From positions 93,780-157,779 of the forward strand of contig JBAKBP010003226.1 of NCBI GenBank assembly GCA_037953745.1: a stretch of 64,000 nt of DNA, given 5' to 3'. The notes beneath the pieces were generated by a model. That model did not search any database, was not told where the DNA came from, and saw only the letters and a list, made by a program, of their open reading frames with translations. Positions within the stretch are counted from its first letter, which is position 1, and every line of letters starts with the position of its first letter. Shown piece after piece: positions 18,621 to 29,160 of the stretch. The DNA is from Lithodes maja. Lineage: Eukaryota; Arthropoda; Malacostraca; Decapoda; Lithodidae. Position numbers and translations under genes: made by a program.

Positions 18621-20477
18621 GGGGGGGTATCTGTAGAGGCGCTTAGAGACAATGGGTCGTCTGGGTGTATCGTGCGGGACACTCTGGTCAAGCACCACCA
18701 ATTCACGGGGCGAGGAATCAACGTTCGCATGATCGATGGTTCCACCACCACAGTTCCCGAGGCGAGGGTGGAAATTGAATCTCCGTTTCTTTCTGGTAGC
18801 ATCACAGCAGCCGTAATGCATGATCCAATTTATGACTTGATAGTGGGGAACGTCCGGGGTGCCAAGTACGGACCCACGAGCGAGATAGCCACCCAGACGG
18901 GGGCCGCAGCAGTCACTAGGGGCGTAGCCAAGGCACGGAAAGACCCGAAGCCGCTGGCGGTCACGACTTCCTCAGAGCTCGCGGAGAGTCAGGATGTTGT
19001 CCATGAGCAGCAGCAAGACGCATCCTTGGCAAGTGTTAGGGCAAAGCTTGGTGAGGCTGTCGTTGAAGGTGATAAGGGGCGTAAGTCGTGGATTGCAGAG
19101 AAGGGAGGTCGGATCTACCGTGTAGTGCAGTACCCTCACTCTGAGGAGCAGTGGCAGTTTGTGGTTCCCTTGAAGTATAGGACAGCCATCCTCAGGATGG
19201 GCCATGAGGGTAGCCTTGGAGGTCACATGGGTAGGCAGAAGACGCAGGATAGGGTTCAGGCGCAGTTTTATTGGCCTGGGATCGCGAGCGACGTCCGCAG
19301 ATGGATTCGCTCCTGTGACGTGTGCCAGAAGACCTGCGACCGAGGTCGAGTCAAGCCCGCACCGTTGAGTCCGTTGCCTGTCATCACAACACCCTTTGAG
19401 CAGTTAGGGGTGGACATTGTGGGTCCAATTCACCCTAGAGCCAGTGATGGGTCCCGATTCATCCTCACGCTAGTCGATTTTGGAATGAGGTGGCCAGAGG
19501 CGGTCGCTCTGAAGAATATCGAGACTACAACTGTTGCCGAGGCAATGTTGGAGGTCTTCTGTCGAGTAGGGATCCCCAAGCAAATACTGTCTGACAGAGG
19601 GACGCAGTTCACCTCTGCAATGATGGGGGAAGTACTCAGGCTGCTGTCTGTGAAGGGTCTGAAGACGACACCATACCACCCACAATGTAACGGGCTGGTC
19701 GAGCGTTTCAACGGGACACTCAAGAAGATGCTGCGGCGGATGACAGCCGACCAACCAAAGGAGTGGCCTAGGTTCATTGCTCCGTTGCTCTTTGCATACC
19801 GGGAGGCTCCCCAGAGTTCGCTGAAGTTCTCTCCTTTCGAGCTTGTGTATGGTAGGACAGTCCGGGGTCCATTGCAGGTGTTGCGAGAGCTTTGGGACAG
19901 TGACGAGCCCAGCGAGGAAGTGAAGACCACTTACACCTATGTTCTCGATCTGGCTGAAAGGTTGAAGTCAACATGTGAACTAGCCAAAGTCGAGCTGACA
20001 AAGGCGAGAGAGGTGCAGAAGTCTTACTTCGATAAGAAGGCGAAGGTGCGCAGATTGGAGCCAGGTAGCAAGTGCTTGCTCCTTTTGCCCACTGCTCATA
20101 ACAAACTGCTGGCCCAATGGAAGGGTCCATATACGGTCATAGACAGAATGTCGGATGTAAACTACATTGTTCAGGTCGGGAATCACAAGAAGAGATTCCA
20201 CATCAACATGCTTAAGGAGTACCACACGAGAGAAGTGAGTGGAGCTGCGATGATGGAAGGCTCGTGGAGGCGGCAGGTTGCTACTCCCGAGATGGCGGAA
20301 GCCATAGATCTAGTGAGGGGCCACTATACTAGTGGGGAGGGTCATATCACAGCAGCAGCGGCAGTAATCTCCGAAGTTGATGGTGATGGTCCCGAGACAG
20401 GGGCGCCTGGCGTTCCTCGTATATGTTTTTCATTCTTTCTCTTTTCATATTCTTTTTTCCTGTTAGTCTGGGCATAG
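18621..20477 (+). pseudogene. Gypsy element 1 protease-integrase (no RT)
   Basis: Open from 18621, after an in-frame TAG, for about 618 codons. It begins with an aspartic protease (ALRDNGSSG at about 18639; the usual DTG/DSG reads DNG; DLIVGN near 18835). It continues without RT into integrase: zinc domain H-H-C-C (GHEGSLGGH, CDVCQ at about 19197-19330), then catalytic Asp (GVDIVG), Asp (SDRGTQF) and Glu (LVERFNG, about 19700), and a C-terminal barrel ending HINMLKEYH. Integrase next to protease is the Gmr1-like order, in which RT follows integrase; here sequence homology stops at about 20410 and RT/RNase H are missing. Confidence 0.8.
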
Positions 20478-20716
20478 TTTAGCTTTTAGCTTCATTTAGC
20501 CTCGCTCGTTTTCTCATTCAGGAATTGCTATGCCCCTATGAGTTTTCATTTTTTTCATAGCCTAGGTGTACCGTTGGTAAACAATCTGAGATTTCGTTGG
20601 TGGCGGTGCTGTTTGTAGAGTTTGTGTCGGCCGCATTATTAGCGTTATTCCCGAGTCCCCCCTTTTGAGTCCTTCACTGTGTCTCAAGGGCCTGGGCGAC
20701 AGGTGGTTCGTGATAC

Positions 20717-20742
20717 TCCAGGGGTACCCCACGGGGGCCCCT
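20717..20742 (+). repeat. 26-bp direct repeat, copy 1
   Basis: Begins TCCAGGGGTACC and ends GGGGGCCCCT. The second copy is at 20881-20906 with two mismatches. Function unknown. Confidence 0.6.
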
Positions 20743-20880
20743 CTTTCACACCACAGGGTTTTTCGCCCCTGACACATTCTCTGCTCACGGCTAGGCCACC
20801 CTTTTTCTCACCAGTTTCATTTACTGGTTTTTGTTTTCTCTTCCTGTTTCACCTCCATCTTTTCATAGTCTTTTGCCCAA

Positions 20881-20906
20881 TCCAGGGGTAACTCACGGGG
20901 GCCCCT
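20881..20906 (+). repeat. 26-bp direct repeat, copy 2
   Basis: Begins TCCAGGGGTAAC and ends GGGGGCCCCT; 164 bases after copy 1. Confidence 0.6.
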
Positions 20907-21184
20907 GTTTGTGCGAAACCACCCTCCCTGCCACTTCTCCTCATGGGCTTTGCTCTATCTCTGTGGGTTGGGTGGTTCCTGGGGGATGTGCCTCCTCTCC
21001 CCTGGTGTGTCTTCCTTGCCTCTCCCTTGACCGGTTGAGTCAGGATATTATCAAGGAAGACACTGCTCAGCTTGATGGCCATCGTCGCTTGGAGTTCATA
21101 AGGAGTTGACGCTTTTTATGGGCCTTTTTTGGTTTTCCTAGGCGCTCCTCTCGCTTTTTCGGCGCCGGACCATCTCGGCCGGTC

Positions 21185-21327
21185 CCGCAAATTTGCGGAG
21201 TGCTCGATTCGGCCCTCTGGGACGTTTCGGCTCCCCGCAAATTTGCGGAGATCACTGGGGGGTCCCGCGGAGATGTGGGGGGGTTGTGTCGGTACGGGTA
21301 TACCTCCATTGGCCCGCAAATTTGCGG
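21185..21327. repeat. Three copies of palindrome CCGCAAATTTGCGG
   Basis: Identical perfect 14-bp palindromes at 21185-21198, 21235-21248 and 21314-21327, each preceded by another C. Start-to-start spacing is 50 and 79 bases. Perfect dyads of this kind suit a dimeric DNA-binding protein, such as a recombinase or regulator; the partner is unknown. Confidence 0.7.
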
Positions 21328-21459
21328 TTATAGTTGGCTTTCACTGTTGACCTTTTTTATGTCATATTGTTGCCTGATACTATATTGGTGTATGCACTTT
21401 ACTGGTGTTATAGGCCCTGCATGTAAGATGTTGAGTGGTGGTTAACACTTTCTCCATCT

Positions 21460-23310
21460 TTGCAGGTTCTGCTAGTGCTCTTCCGCCTCGGCCGCCCTCC
21501 TCACCTACCTCTGTGCTCCCAGTTTAGGGTGAGTACGGATACCTGTTTGCATGTGTGTTCCTGTTTCCCCATGCTCCTTCCCTGGTTCTTCTTGGACCTT
21601 CTCTCCACTTACTCCTTCGACGTGCTGATTCTGGTGTGTGTTCTTCTCGTGCTGGTCGGCTGCTTTGCTTTCGCCTTGGTTGTCGCTCCCCGTGCTTGGT
21701 GAGCCACAAGTCCTGCTTGCGCCACTCGCTCTTTGTGTCCTCTACGGCCTACCTCCCTGCTCTGTGTGGCCCGTGTCTGGCCCCAGTGGTTGTGCTGCTC
21801 CATGGCCCTGGTTCCTCGGCGGCGGCTGTGGCCTCTGCTTCCCTTCCGTCGGTGTGGCCGATGGTCTCCCGCCACATTGGGACTGTGGGCCACCGTTCCC
21901 CGGCCTTTGTTGCCGACCGGATCCGCGTCACCCTGGGTATCCCTGACCCGACTGAAGGCCGTTCACCTGGCCCTCTCCCTGCTCGGGCCCTCTCCCCTGG
22001 GTCCCGCAGACGGTCGTCCCATCGTCGGGGGGTTCCCCAGCTCCGTCCACGCTCTCGCTCGCCTCGTCATCCGTCCTCTACTGCCCCTCGTCGTCCTCCT
22101 GATCGCCTTGACGACGCCCATCGCCCTCGTCTTGGTTCTCGCCCTGAGGCCGGGGTTAGCGGCTCTGCCCCTGTGCTCCCCTGGCCTCTACGGATAGGGG
22201 CTCTACTCCCTTCCGCCCGCTTTCCCAGCCCAGACGACTTCCTCTTACGTTGTCCTCTCCGCGCGCGGTTGTTCGTGCTGTAGCTGGCCCTCTGCTCCCT
22301 CCTACACTGTCCAGGAGGGTCCGCCTGGATGTCGTTGCATCTCCTACTTCACCTGCTTCGGTGCCTCTTCTTCCTTCACGGTCTCGTCCCACGTGGAGGT
22401 CCCTCCCTCCTCCGCCTCGGTGTCGGGCCGCCCTGTTATCTCAGCCCCGGGGATCCTTGCTCTGTTTCCCCCCGCGGCTCCTTCTGGCCTCCTTTCACCC
22501 GGCCAGCCTTCCCACTCCCGTCGTCCTGCTCCTCCTCATTCTTCTCTTCCTGACCTTCACTTACCGTCTCGCCAGGGGGGTACCCCTCCTCTTGCCTCGG
22601 TGGGGTTTCGCGAGGTTTCGGGGTCCCCCTTTCTCGGGAGCTGACGTGTCGCTGGAAGAGGGGGATGGTGCTGTTTCCCCCTCGGCCGTTCGTGATCGGG
22701 GACGAGTCCCTCTACGGCGACACAACCGTCGTCGCTCGCCTTCCTTGGGCCGCGCCGCTGCTGGTTCGTGTTGTGGGTCTCGCTCCCGCTCACGCTTGCC
22801 CCTGCGGGCCGACCATTCTGGGGGGGGGGGGGGTGGGGGGGGGGAGGGGGGTCGCCTCTCTCGGATCGATTGTCGGCTATGCAGGGCTGGGTTGTGTCAC
22901 GCTTCGACGGGTGCTTGGAGTCGATGGAAGACTCCCTCTTTTCGCGCTTCTTGGCGGTGACTCACCCTCCCTACCCCTGCTACGGTCCCCCTCCCTTCTG
23001 CAGGCCTACGCTCTGGTCAGACTTCAGCCGCCCTGACATCCTTCCGGCTGTTCAGTCCCTGGCTGTGTTGCCGGGTCTGTCCTCCTATGGGACAGGTTTG
23101 TGCGACGCCGGTACGCCTGGCTTCGCCGTCATGCTCGGTCACCCTCTCCCATTGGAGGCCTGGTTTGCTGAGGCCTTCGACTTCACACCGTTCCGTCGAC
23201 GGCTCTCCTTCAGTCCCTCCCCCGGAGTCGTCACTGATTTTGCCTCCTCTTGTGTCTGTCGGCGGGTTGGCCGGCGCGTTCTGGTCCTGGTTGAGCGCGC
23301 CCGTTCTTGA
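21460..23310 (+). pseudogene. Possible Gag region of the DIRS-like element
   Basis: Overlapping open frames (21555-22283, 22250-22960, 22768-23310) encode Arg/Ser/Pro-rich sequence with no motif that I recognise. Its position upstream of RT is where DIRS-type elements carry Gag. The frames change at and near long G runs. The coding claim rests on position and composition only, and high GC alone would give long open frames. Confidence 0.3.
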
Positions 23311-24122
23311 ACTTTGTTCTATTGCTACCCCGTTCAGCCCTCTGTCGCCACGGTTTTTCCCTTGCGACGGAGGGTGACGGACTTATTGTCTTGTCTTTAG
23401 GTTCCCTCCAGCCGTCTGTTCCCCACCTGCGGCTTTTCGAGGCATCTGCGCCAGGCGCTCTTCGCGAGGGTTTGGCCCGCGTTCTGCGGGTCCACCTTCG
23501 GCTCGCGGTGTCTTTGGTTCCCGAGCTGAAGGCGGTTTTGTGCGCGGCAACTCGGCGACGCCCGACGGTGCGGTTCTCGTTCTGCCGGCCGGCCCCCTTG
23601 GATATTCGTCAGGGTTTGTTGTACTCTGCGCTATATACGTCGGGGTTTTTTCAGCTGGTTGCTTGGGTATGCTCGCTTCTCTGTCGGCGGCCCCTGCTTC
23701 CGACACGCTATGACGCGCTGTGTCGTTGCGGACCCTGCTTACATCACGCACCGACGCACTGTGTCGCACGCGGGGTCTTCTCAGTCCCGTCCTTCTGCCG
23801 GTCCTCTTCGGGGTGCTGCTGCAAGTGCTGCCGCCTTGCACGGGCGCAGGACTGGGACGTTGCAGGCCAGTGCGTCGGTTCCGCCTTGCCCTTCTGTTCT
23901 TGCCCCTTTCATCCCCGCCGTGTCGGGGCTGGCCGGCCTTCCACTTCCGGCCGCCCTTCGACGGGGTTAGCCCCGCGCCGGCCTGGGGTTGGGGTGGCCC
24001 GCCCTTTTCGACGAGGTTGGGGGGGGGGGGGGGTAGAGGTCAACGTGGCGCTCATGCCCGCACGGCCCGTAACGGGGGTACCTCCACGTCAACACAATGT
24101 GTAGTTCTCTGGGTCGGCCTCC

Positions 24123-25058
24123 TTGTTCTTCTTCTCGCCTGGCCGACCGGGTCGCTCCCCTCCTCTCGGGTGCTCCCTCGGGTTGTTTTCGCCCTTGCGC
24201 CCCTCGGTTGCCGCGAGGGACGTTAGGGGCGGCGGGTTGTGCGGAGGGGTCTCACCTGGAGGTGGACGTCCCGACCCCCTTTCCGCTCTTGTCACCGACG
24301 CCGGCCCATCTCTTCAGGGGTGGCCCACGTGCTCACTTCCATGCCCGAGCTGGGTAGCGTCGAGGGAGTTGACCGCCGGTCGCCCGGTTTTCCTCTCCCG
24401 TGTCTTTCTGGTCCCGTCGACGAACTGCGACGCGATGCGACCGGTGGTGGTTCTGTCGGCTCTCAACGGGCGCGTCGTGCACACACGGTTTCGGATGCTG
24501 CCGGTACCCCTGGTACGCCTGGCCCTGTGCCCTCTGTCGTGGGTAGTGTCGCTGGCCCTCCAGGATGCGTCTTGGCTCGTTCCTCTCCATCTTCGCTTCC
24601 TGCGATTCTTGGCCGTTCGGCCTTCCGATCGTGTGTTCCTGTTCGGCGGCCTTCCCTTCGGTCTCCACATCGCGCCGCGGATCTTCTCCGCACATGTGGG
24701 GCAGGCTTTGGGTCCTCTCCTCAGGAGCGGGCTCCAGATCCTGTTTTCCTTGGCCGATTGGTTGGTAGTTTCCGATGCCCTAGGACTGTGCATTGGCGAC
24801 GCCCTCACAGTCGTTCGCAACATCGCACGGTTGGGGTTCCCCTTCGATGTTCCCTAGTCACGCTTGACCCCGTCGCGTGTCGTGCCGTGGGTCGGTCTCG
24901 CATGGCTTTTGTCCGGCGCTACGGTGCCCGGGGTCTGCCGGCCGCGGTGCCCCTTCGGTGAAAGGTCTTCGCCGTGTTGCACTCGGTCTCCCTCCCGGGG
25001 TGGCTCTGGGACTCGTTCGTGGCTTCGCTGCTTTGGGCCGCTCTGCCCCTTCCCTTAG
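24123..25058 (+). pseudogene. DIRS-type reverse transcriptase, catalytic Asp lost
   Basis: In one frame, with a TAG at 24855-24857, the DIRS RT landmarks follow in order: SRVFLVP, MRPVVVLSALN, TRFRM, then the motif A position reading VSLALQDAS where family members have an S-I-D-L-K-D-A-like run, then FLFGGLPFGLHIAPRIF (motif B) and FSLADWLV at motif C where Y-L-D-D is expected. The first Asp of both motifs is Ala (GCC). After the stop the frame continues (LTPSRVVPWVGLAW). The enzyme cannot be active. Confidence 0.7.
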
Positions 25059-25129
25059 GGGGCCTCTGGCTACGCCACCTCCTCCTCTTGGGCACCGCGG
25101 TGTTTCCGTTGCCCCTATGGTTCGGCTCC

Positions 25130-25963
25130 TGCCGCTCCCGCGTACCGTTCGCGGACGCTTCGGTCGCTGGGTTGCTCGGGGCTCGCTCTCTGCGGCTCTG
25201 CCCTGGACCGCCCCCCCTGCCGACGGTCTGGGTTGCCAGAGATACGTCGTGCGAGGTTGGGTGAGGTTCCCGATCACGCCTGGGACGTCCCCTTCCCGGC
25301 AGATGGGTGGGTCTCCCTCCACTTACCCGTCTATGCCCTCGGCCTGTTGGTTCCTTTGTTCTTCCTGCGGGCCCGCGCGCTGGCCCTTCGGGGTAAGTCG
25401 GTGACCTTCGGGTTGGACCCTCTGACAGGCTGTCCCCTGTTTCCTTATGCGGGGGTCCTCCAGGTCGTTGACTCTATTGGGGGTCTCGGTGGAGTTGTTC
25501 TTCCTCGCTGACCGACACCCCTTCTCCTTGCATGCCTCCTCCCTGCCCGGGCCTGCCACCCTGTGGGCGGCCGCCCTGTCGAGAGGGCAGGGCGTTCTTG
25601 TTGACTGGGCGATGTAACGGACTGTGTTCGCCGACCTCGCGGCTTCCTGAGGTGTTCCGGAGGTCGCCTTGTTCGCATCGGGGGTGCCGCGCCAGTTGCC
25701 TCTGGGCCTCTCCCTCCGGCCTCGCGCTCCGGGGGGGGGGTCCGGACGCTTTCCTGGTAGCCTGGTTCAGGTGGCGGTCGATATACGTCCTTCCGCCACC
25801 GGACGCGCTGTTGATGTGCCCAGTCCTCGCGAGGCTGCGGCTGTCCCACGGCTGCGTCTGGCTCCTCGCGCCTCTGTGGCCGGCACGGGCTTGGTCCGCC
25901 CGGTTGCCGCGGTGGTGCCCGAGTCCGGTCCCTCTACCTGTCTCCGGCTTCCACTTGGGCTAG
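25130..25963 (+). pseudogene. DIRS-type RNase H region
   Basis: Pieces in different frames match the RNase H section of DIRS-type Pol: FADASVAGLLG at about 25150, then LHLPVYALGLLVPLFFLRA with ALRGKSVTFGLD at 25315-25420, and further on YVLPPPDALL..VLARL and WLLAPLWPARAWS at about 25785-25900. The order agrees with RT upstream and recombinase downstream. At least two frameshifts are needed to connect the parts. Confidence 0.55.
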
Positions 25964-26039
25964 GTTGGGGACCTGCGGACCTCGTTGGCCTTCGCATCGT
26001 GCTTGTTCATGGGGCCCGGTGGCACCCGGTCCCCGGCCG

Positions 26040-26955
26040 GGCCCTGACTGACTTCCTGCAGCGTTCCTGGCCGTCTTCTCCTTGGGGGCCTTACGGGTCC
26101 CGCTGGAGGTCTTTTACTAGGTGGCTCCAGGCCACTCGCCTGCCAGTTGGCTCTCCTTCCCTCGTCCTCCGCTCCTTGTTTCTCCTCTTCCGTACACGTC
26201 ACTTTCGAGTCGACGCTATACGTACCCACTTGTCTGCCGTCCGGGGGGTCTTTGGGTCCGTCGCTGGGCTGGTCGTTCCGCCACGGGAGCTGGATTCCTT
26301 CCTGACGGCTGCCTTCCGGGATCGGCCGCCTCCGCGCCAGGTCCCTCCGCAGTGGGATCTGGGGCGGGCTCTGGTCCTTCTGGCTTCACCCTCGTATACA
26401 AGGGCCGCTACGCCGGTTCCGTTGCTCGGGCGTCCACTCTTCCTTGTCGCTCTGGCCACTGGGGATCGGGTGTCTGCACTGGCGGCATTGTCCCGGCCCC
26501 GGGACTGTGTGCGATTCTCCCCGTCCTTGCATGGCGTCTCGTTCGCCTCCTCCCCTCCTTTTGTTACCCCGCATGGGAGGGCGGCCCCCGCTTTCCAGCC
26601 TTTCGCCGTCCGGGCTTTACGGCGTGGGCCTCCTCGCCATGTGTTGTGCCCGATGTCGGCCTTGCACTCCTCTGTTGCGTCTGTGGCGCCGCCTTCGGGT
26701 ACTGCTGTGTGGGTGTCTCCTCGGCCAGATGGGAGGCTCTCGCAGGTGCAGATGGGCCGCCACGTTTGTCGGACCGTTCGTGCCCGTCACCCTGTTTGTA
26801 GGGGTTCTGCGCACGATGTCAGATCCTTTGCTGCCTCCTTCCGGTTCCTGCCACGTCGTTCCTTACCTACCCTCGCCTCAGCGGTTTTGTGGTCTTCTAT
26901 CAATCCTTCATCTCCTACCTCTCCGTATCCAGTGTTCGACCCCCTCGGCCGGTGA
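26040..26955 (+). pseudogene. DIRS-type tyrosine recombinase
   Basis: Lies in a frame open from 25669 to 26955. A SAM-like N-terminal part (GSRWRSFTRWLQ, IRTHLSAVRGVF) is followed by the catalytic domain: WDLGRALVLL, then Arg in GDRVSALAALSR (family RVSEL), then the HxxR pair in HDVRSFAAS and VLWSS before the C-terminus, with a Tyr in SPYPVF. It would recombine a circular cDNA into the genome. The HxxR and first Arg are kept. The spacing to the nucleophilic Tyr is not fully convincing, so activity is doubtful. Confidence 0.65.
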
Positions 26956-27110
26956 TTGCTCTCGGGGGTCGTGTTTCCTGGTGCTCTGGCGAAGATCCCT
27001 GGTCTTCACCCCTTGTCCCTCGTTCTTTTCCTTTGTTTTATTTGACGAAGGGGGGGGGGGGAGGGGGGGGGTGTACGGGTTTGCAACACTGGATTGCAAG
27101 TTTGGGATTA

Positions 27111-27460
27111 TGTATTGTTCCAGTACATAAGTGTTTTTGCCACATTGAAAATTGTGTTTTGTTCTTGTGTTCAGTGTTTTTGTTGGTTTTTGAAGAAAAG
27201 GGATTTTGGGTACAGTACCTTTTTGGTTTCAGACAAGTCTATGTTTTTGCATTACTATGAATGACGGGCATGTGTTAAAACTGTTCTTTTTAGCTACTCC
27301 TCAGTTTTTCACTCTTTTATTAGACTCTCTTGTTTAAATTGTGTCTTTGTTATTCATAATTTTGTTTTATGCATTGTTTTTTTTTGGTAGGTTGGGCTTG
27401 GATGTCCTCCTCCTATTTGTTATGCAGCCTTGACGTTGGATTTGCCAAGACTACTAACAA
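27111..27460. other. Non-coding interval with partial inverted-repeat copy
   Basis: T-rich DNA without coding potential. At 27433-27460 it carries a diverged extra copy of the inner end of the inverted repeat described next (ACGTTGGATTTGCC... like 27873 onward), so the left side is locally palindromic. Confidence 0.5.
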
Positions 27461-27951
27461 ATTGGGAGGTTTGACGTACCTCCCAACCTACCAAATAGGA
27501 AAACCTACTATTTGGTAGTAGTCTTGGAAAATCCAACGTACATAATACCCTCCCTCACGCCGGACCCCTGCCCATCCGCGTTCTTCTGCTGACGTGAGAT
27601 GTGATGACAAGAGAGGGTCGCTCATGCGCATGTTCGACAGGGATCTGCACATGACGGAACACGGGATGGGCCTTAAGCGGTAACTAAGGTAAACCCCTTT
27701 TTCTTCTCTTCTATGCATTTTTCACCTTCGGTGGTAGTTTTGGTTAATGTACAATGTCTCCTAGAGCAAGATAAGGAGTAGACTCTAGACGTTTTCTTTT
27801 TAACCGCGGTTGGAATGACGACATAGCAGTCAAAATAGACAAGTCGTCATTGCAATTAGGTTAATAGCCTTGACGTTGGATTTTCCAAGACTACTACCAA
27901 ATAGTAGGTTTTCCTATTTGGTAGGTTGGGAGGTACGTCAAACCTCCCAAT
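27461..27951. mobile_element. 491-bp element with identical 79-bp inverted ends
   Basis: 27461-27539 and 27873-27951 are perfect reverse complements over 79 bp, ending ATTGGGAGG...CCTCCCAAT. Each arm itself folds: TTGGGAGG...CCTCCCAA (8-bp stem) and CTACCAAATAG...CTATTTGGTAG (11-bp stem). The 333-bp middle has no ORF. This looks like a foldback or MITE-type non-autonomous element. No target duplication is evident, so the superfamily is not assigned. Confidence 0.65.
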
Positions 27952-28201
27952 GTGCTACATTCGTTGAGTAAGTAGCGAGAAGTTGTTTCACTTCTTGTAA
28001 AGCCACCGCCGCAGTATTATCTTTCTGAATTAGAACTTTAACACTTAAGAGGTGACAAATAGTGCAATTCTTTGTCACCCATATCCCCCGTGACCGATCT
28101 AGGCATTTAACACATTTAATACAGAGCTTGTGAGCAAAAATAGGGATACCTGAGCATAACAGTGTTGAACATAAAGCAATAAGAGGTTCAAGTACCGCCA
28201 T
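27938..28201 (-). CDS. Small Cys-rich protein, unrecognised
   Basis: 87 codons with ATG at 28201; the last few codons lie inside the right inverted arm. The middle carries CIKCVKC and, 15 residues later, CTIC, a possible zinc-binding set, and the start is hydrophobic. I do not recognise the family. It could be a fragment of a transposon protein or a chance ORF. Confidence 0.25.
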   Translation of the reverse strand: MAVLEPLIALCSTLLCSGIPIFAHKLCIKCVKCLDRSRGIWVTKNCTICHLLSVKVLIQKDNTAAVALQEVKQLLATYSTNVAHWEV

Positions 28202-28407
28202 GATAGAGACTGGGGGAAATCTACCCCGCCCCCGGGAACTACCTGGTCACCTGGTGCACGCCGGTACTCCGCCCTGGAAAGAGAAATTTCCAGGAATTAA
28301 TGCTCATAAGGTTACCCCAAAATGGTACAAAACATGTGCCTTAAAACCGCCGGTCAACGAACCGTAGCACTCCACCACTACTGTTCGTTTTCCTTTAGTT
28401 TCATATT

Positions 28408-28570
28408 AAAGATTTCAGCATATCTTTACATGTCCAAAAGATTTAAGCATATCTTCTGAATCCACATAAAGATGAAGCATATCTGTATAAAGATTTCAGC
28501 ATATCTTTACCTGTCCAAAAGATTTAAGCATATCTTCTGAATCTTCCTGAAGATGAAGCATATCTTTACT
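28408..28570. repeat. Tandem duplication, 81-82-bp unit
   Basis: Units 28408-28488 and 28489-28570 are nearly identical and built from an inner AGCATATCTT motif recurring about every 27 bases (six times). No coding role. Confidence 0.75.
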
Positions 28571-29056
28571 AAAGAAGAAGGCTTTCAAGTATCCTTTTAC
28601 ACTTGAAACACTAGTAAGATTCAGGCAACTTTTTATCCCATAAAAAGTCTAAGCCTATCTTAATCTATAATCCGGCTTCTCCCAAAAGCCCTCATAGATC
28701 GCCGTAATGAAGGCCGTGATACCCTATTGTATCAATCAATTGTTTGACAATTTATCACGAATTGCAAATCCGGTAATATAACCACCCGAAGGTACAACCG
28801 CCGGGTTTTATATGTAGTGACAAACCAATTGTACCTGCCCTAGACCTCTTTGTAAAAAGGTCGCCGGGAGGAAAAGACCAAACAAAACCAACAGCATTGT
28901 TTCAATGACTTTGAAAAGCCGAGAAAACCAATCCAACAGGTGTCAGCATGATCACCTAGATAAATGTGACCTCGCCGTGAATAAAACAGGAAGCCTGATA
29001 ACAGGCTCGACCACAGAAAACGCAGTTTCTGATGAGCCCTCAAGCTACCCAACTCA

Positions 29057-29160
29057 CCGGGGTAACTAACCTATTTTAATCAACCTGATTAAAACTCGGT
29101 AAAAACTCGCCGGGGTAACTAACCTATTTTAACCATCCAGATTAAAACTCGGTAAACAAA
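29057..29160. repeat. Tandem duplication, 53-bp unit
   Basis: Units begin CCGGGGTAACTAACC at 29057 and 29110 and end with ACTCGGTAAA; a few substitutions separate them. Confidence 0.75.

Larger units (their letters stand above)
20478..21459. other. Non-coding spacer after gypsy element 1
   Basis: No supported ORF. It contains a 26-bp direct repeat (20717-20742 and 20881-20906, 24 of 26 identical) and three copies of a 14-bp palindrome (21185, 21235, 21314). It may hold the 5' end of the adjoining DIRS-like element, but no terminal structure is proven. Confidence 0.4.
21460..27110 (+). mobile_element. Degenerate DIRS-like (tyrosine recombinase) retroelement
   Basis: The region holds, in order and on one strand, an Arg/Ser/Pro-rich part, a DIRS-type RT, RNase H and a tyrosine recombinase. 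DIRS/Ngaro/PAT elements use a tyrosine recombinase in place of integrase and make no target duplication. No methyltransferase is seen between RNase H and recombinase, which leans toward Ngaro, but this is uncertain. Base composition is striking: sampled 60-base lines have 3 to 6 A. Long G runs occur at 22820-22851, 24020-24034 and 27049-27070. Terminal repeats were not found and the ends are approximate. Confidence 0.7.

Noticed and set aside
20400..20477. Transmembrane envelope-like tail after integrase
   Set aside because: The hydrophobic end (FSFFLFSYSFFLLVWA) is short, follows loss of homology and is T-rich read-through; no envelope gene is visible.
23383..24823. Several Arg/Pro-rich ORFs on the minus strand of the GC-rich block
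   Set aside because: Adenine-poor plus strand means few T on the minus strand and hence few stops; no domain is visible.
21460..27110. Host GC-rich gene with CpG island
   Set aside because: Ordered RT, RNase H and tyrosine recombinase motifs identify a DIRS-like element.
28408..29160. CRISPR-like or regulatory array
   Set aside because: Only two units each, directly abutting with no spacers; eukaryotic context. Plain tandem duplications.
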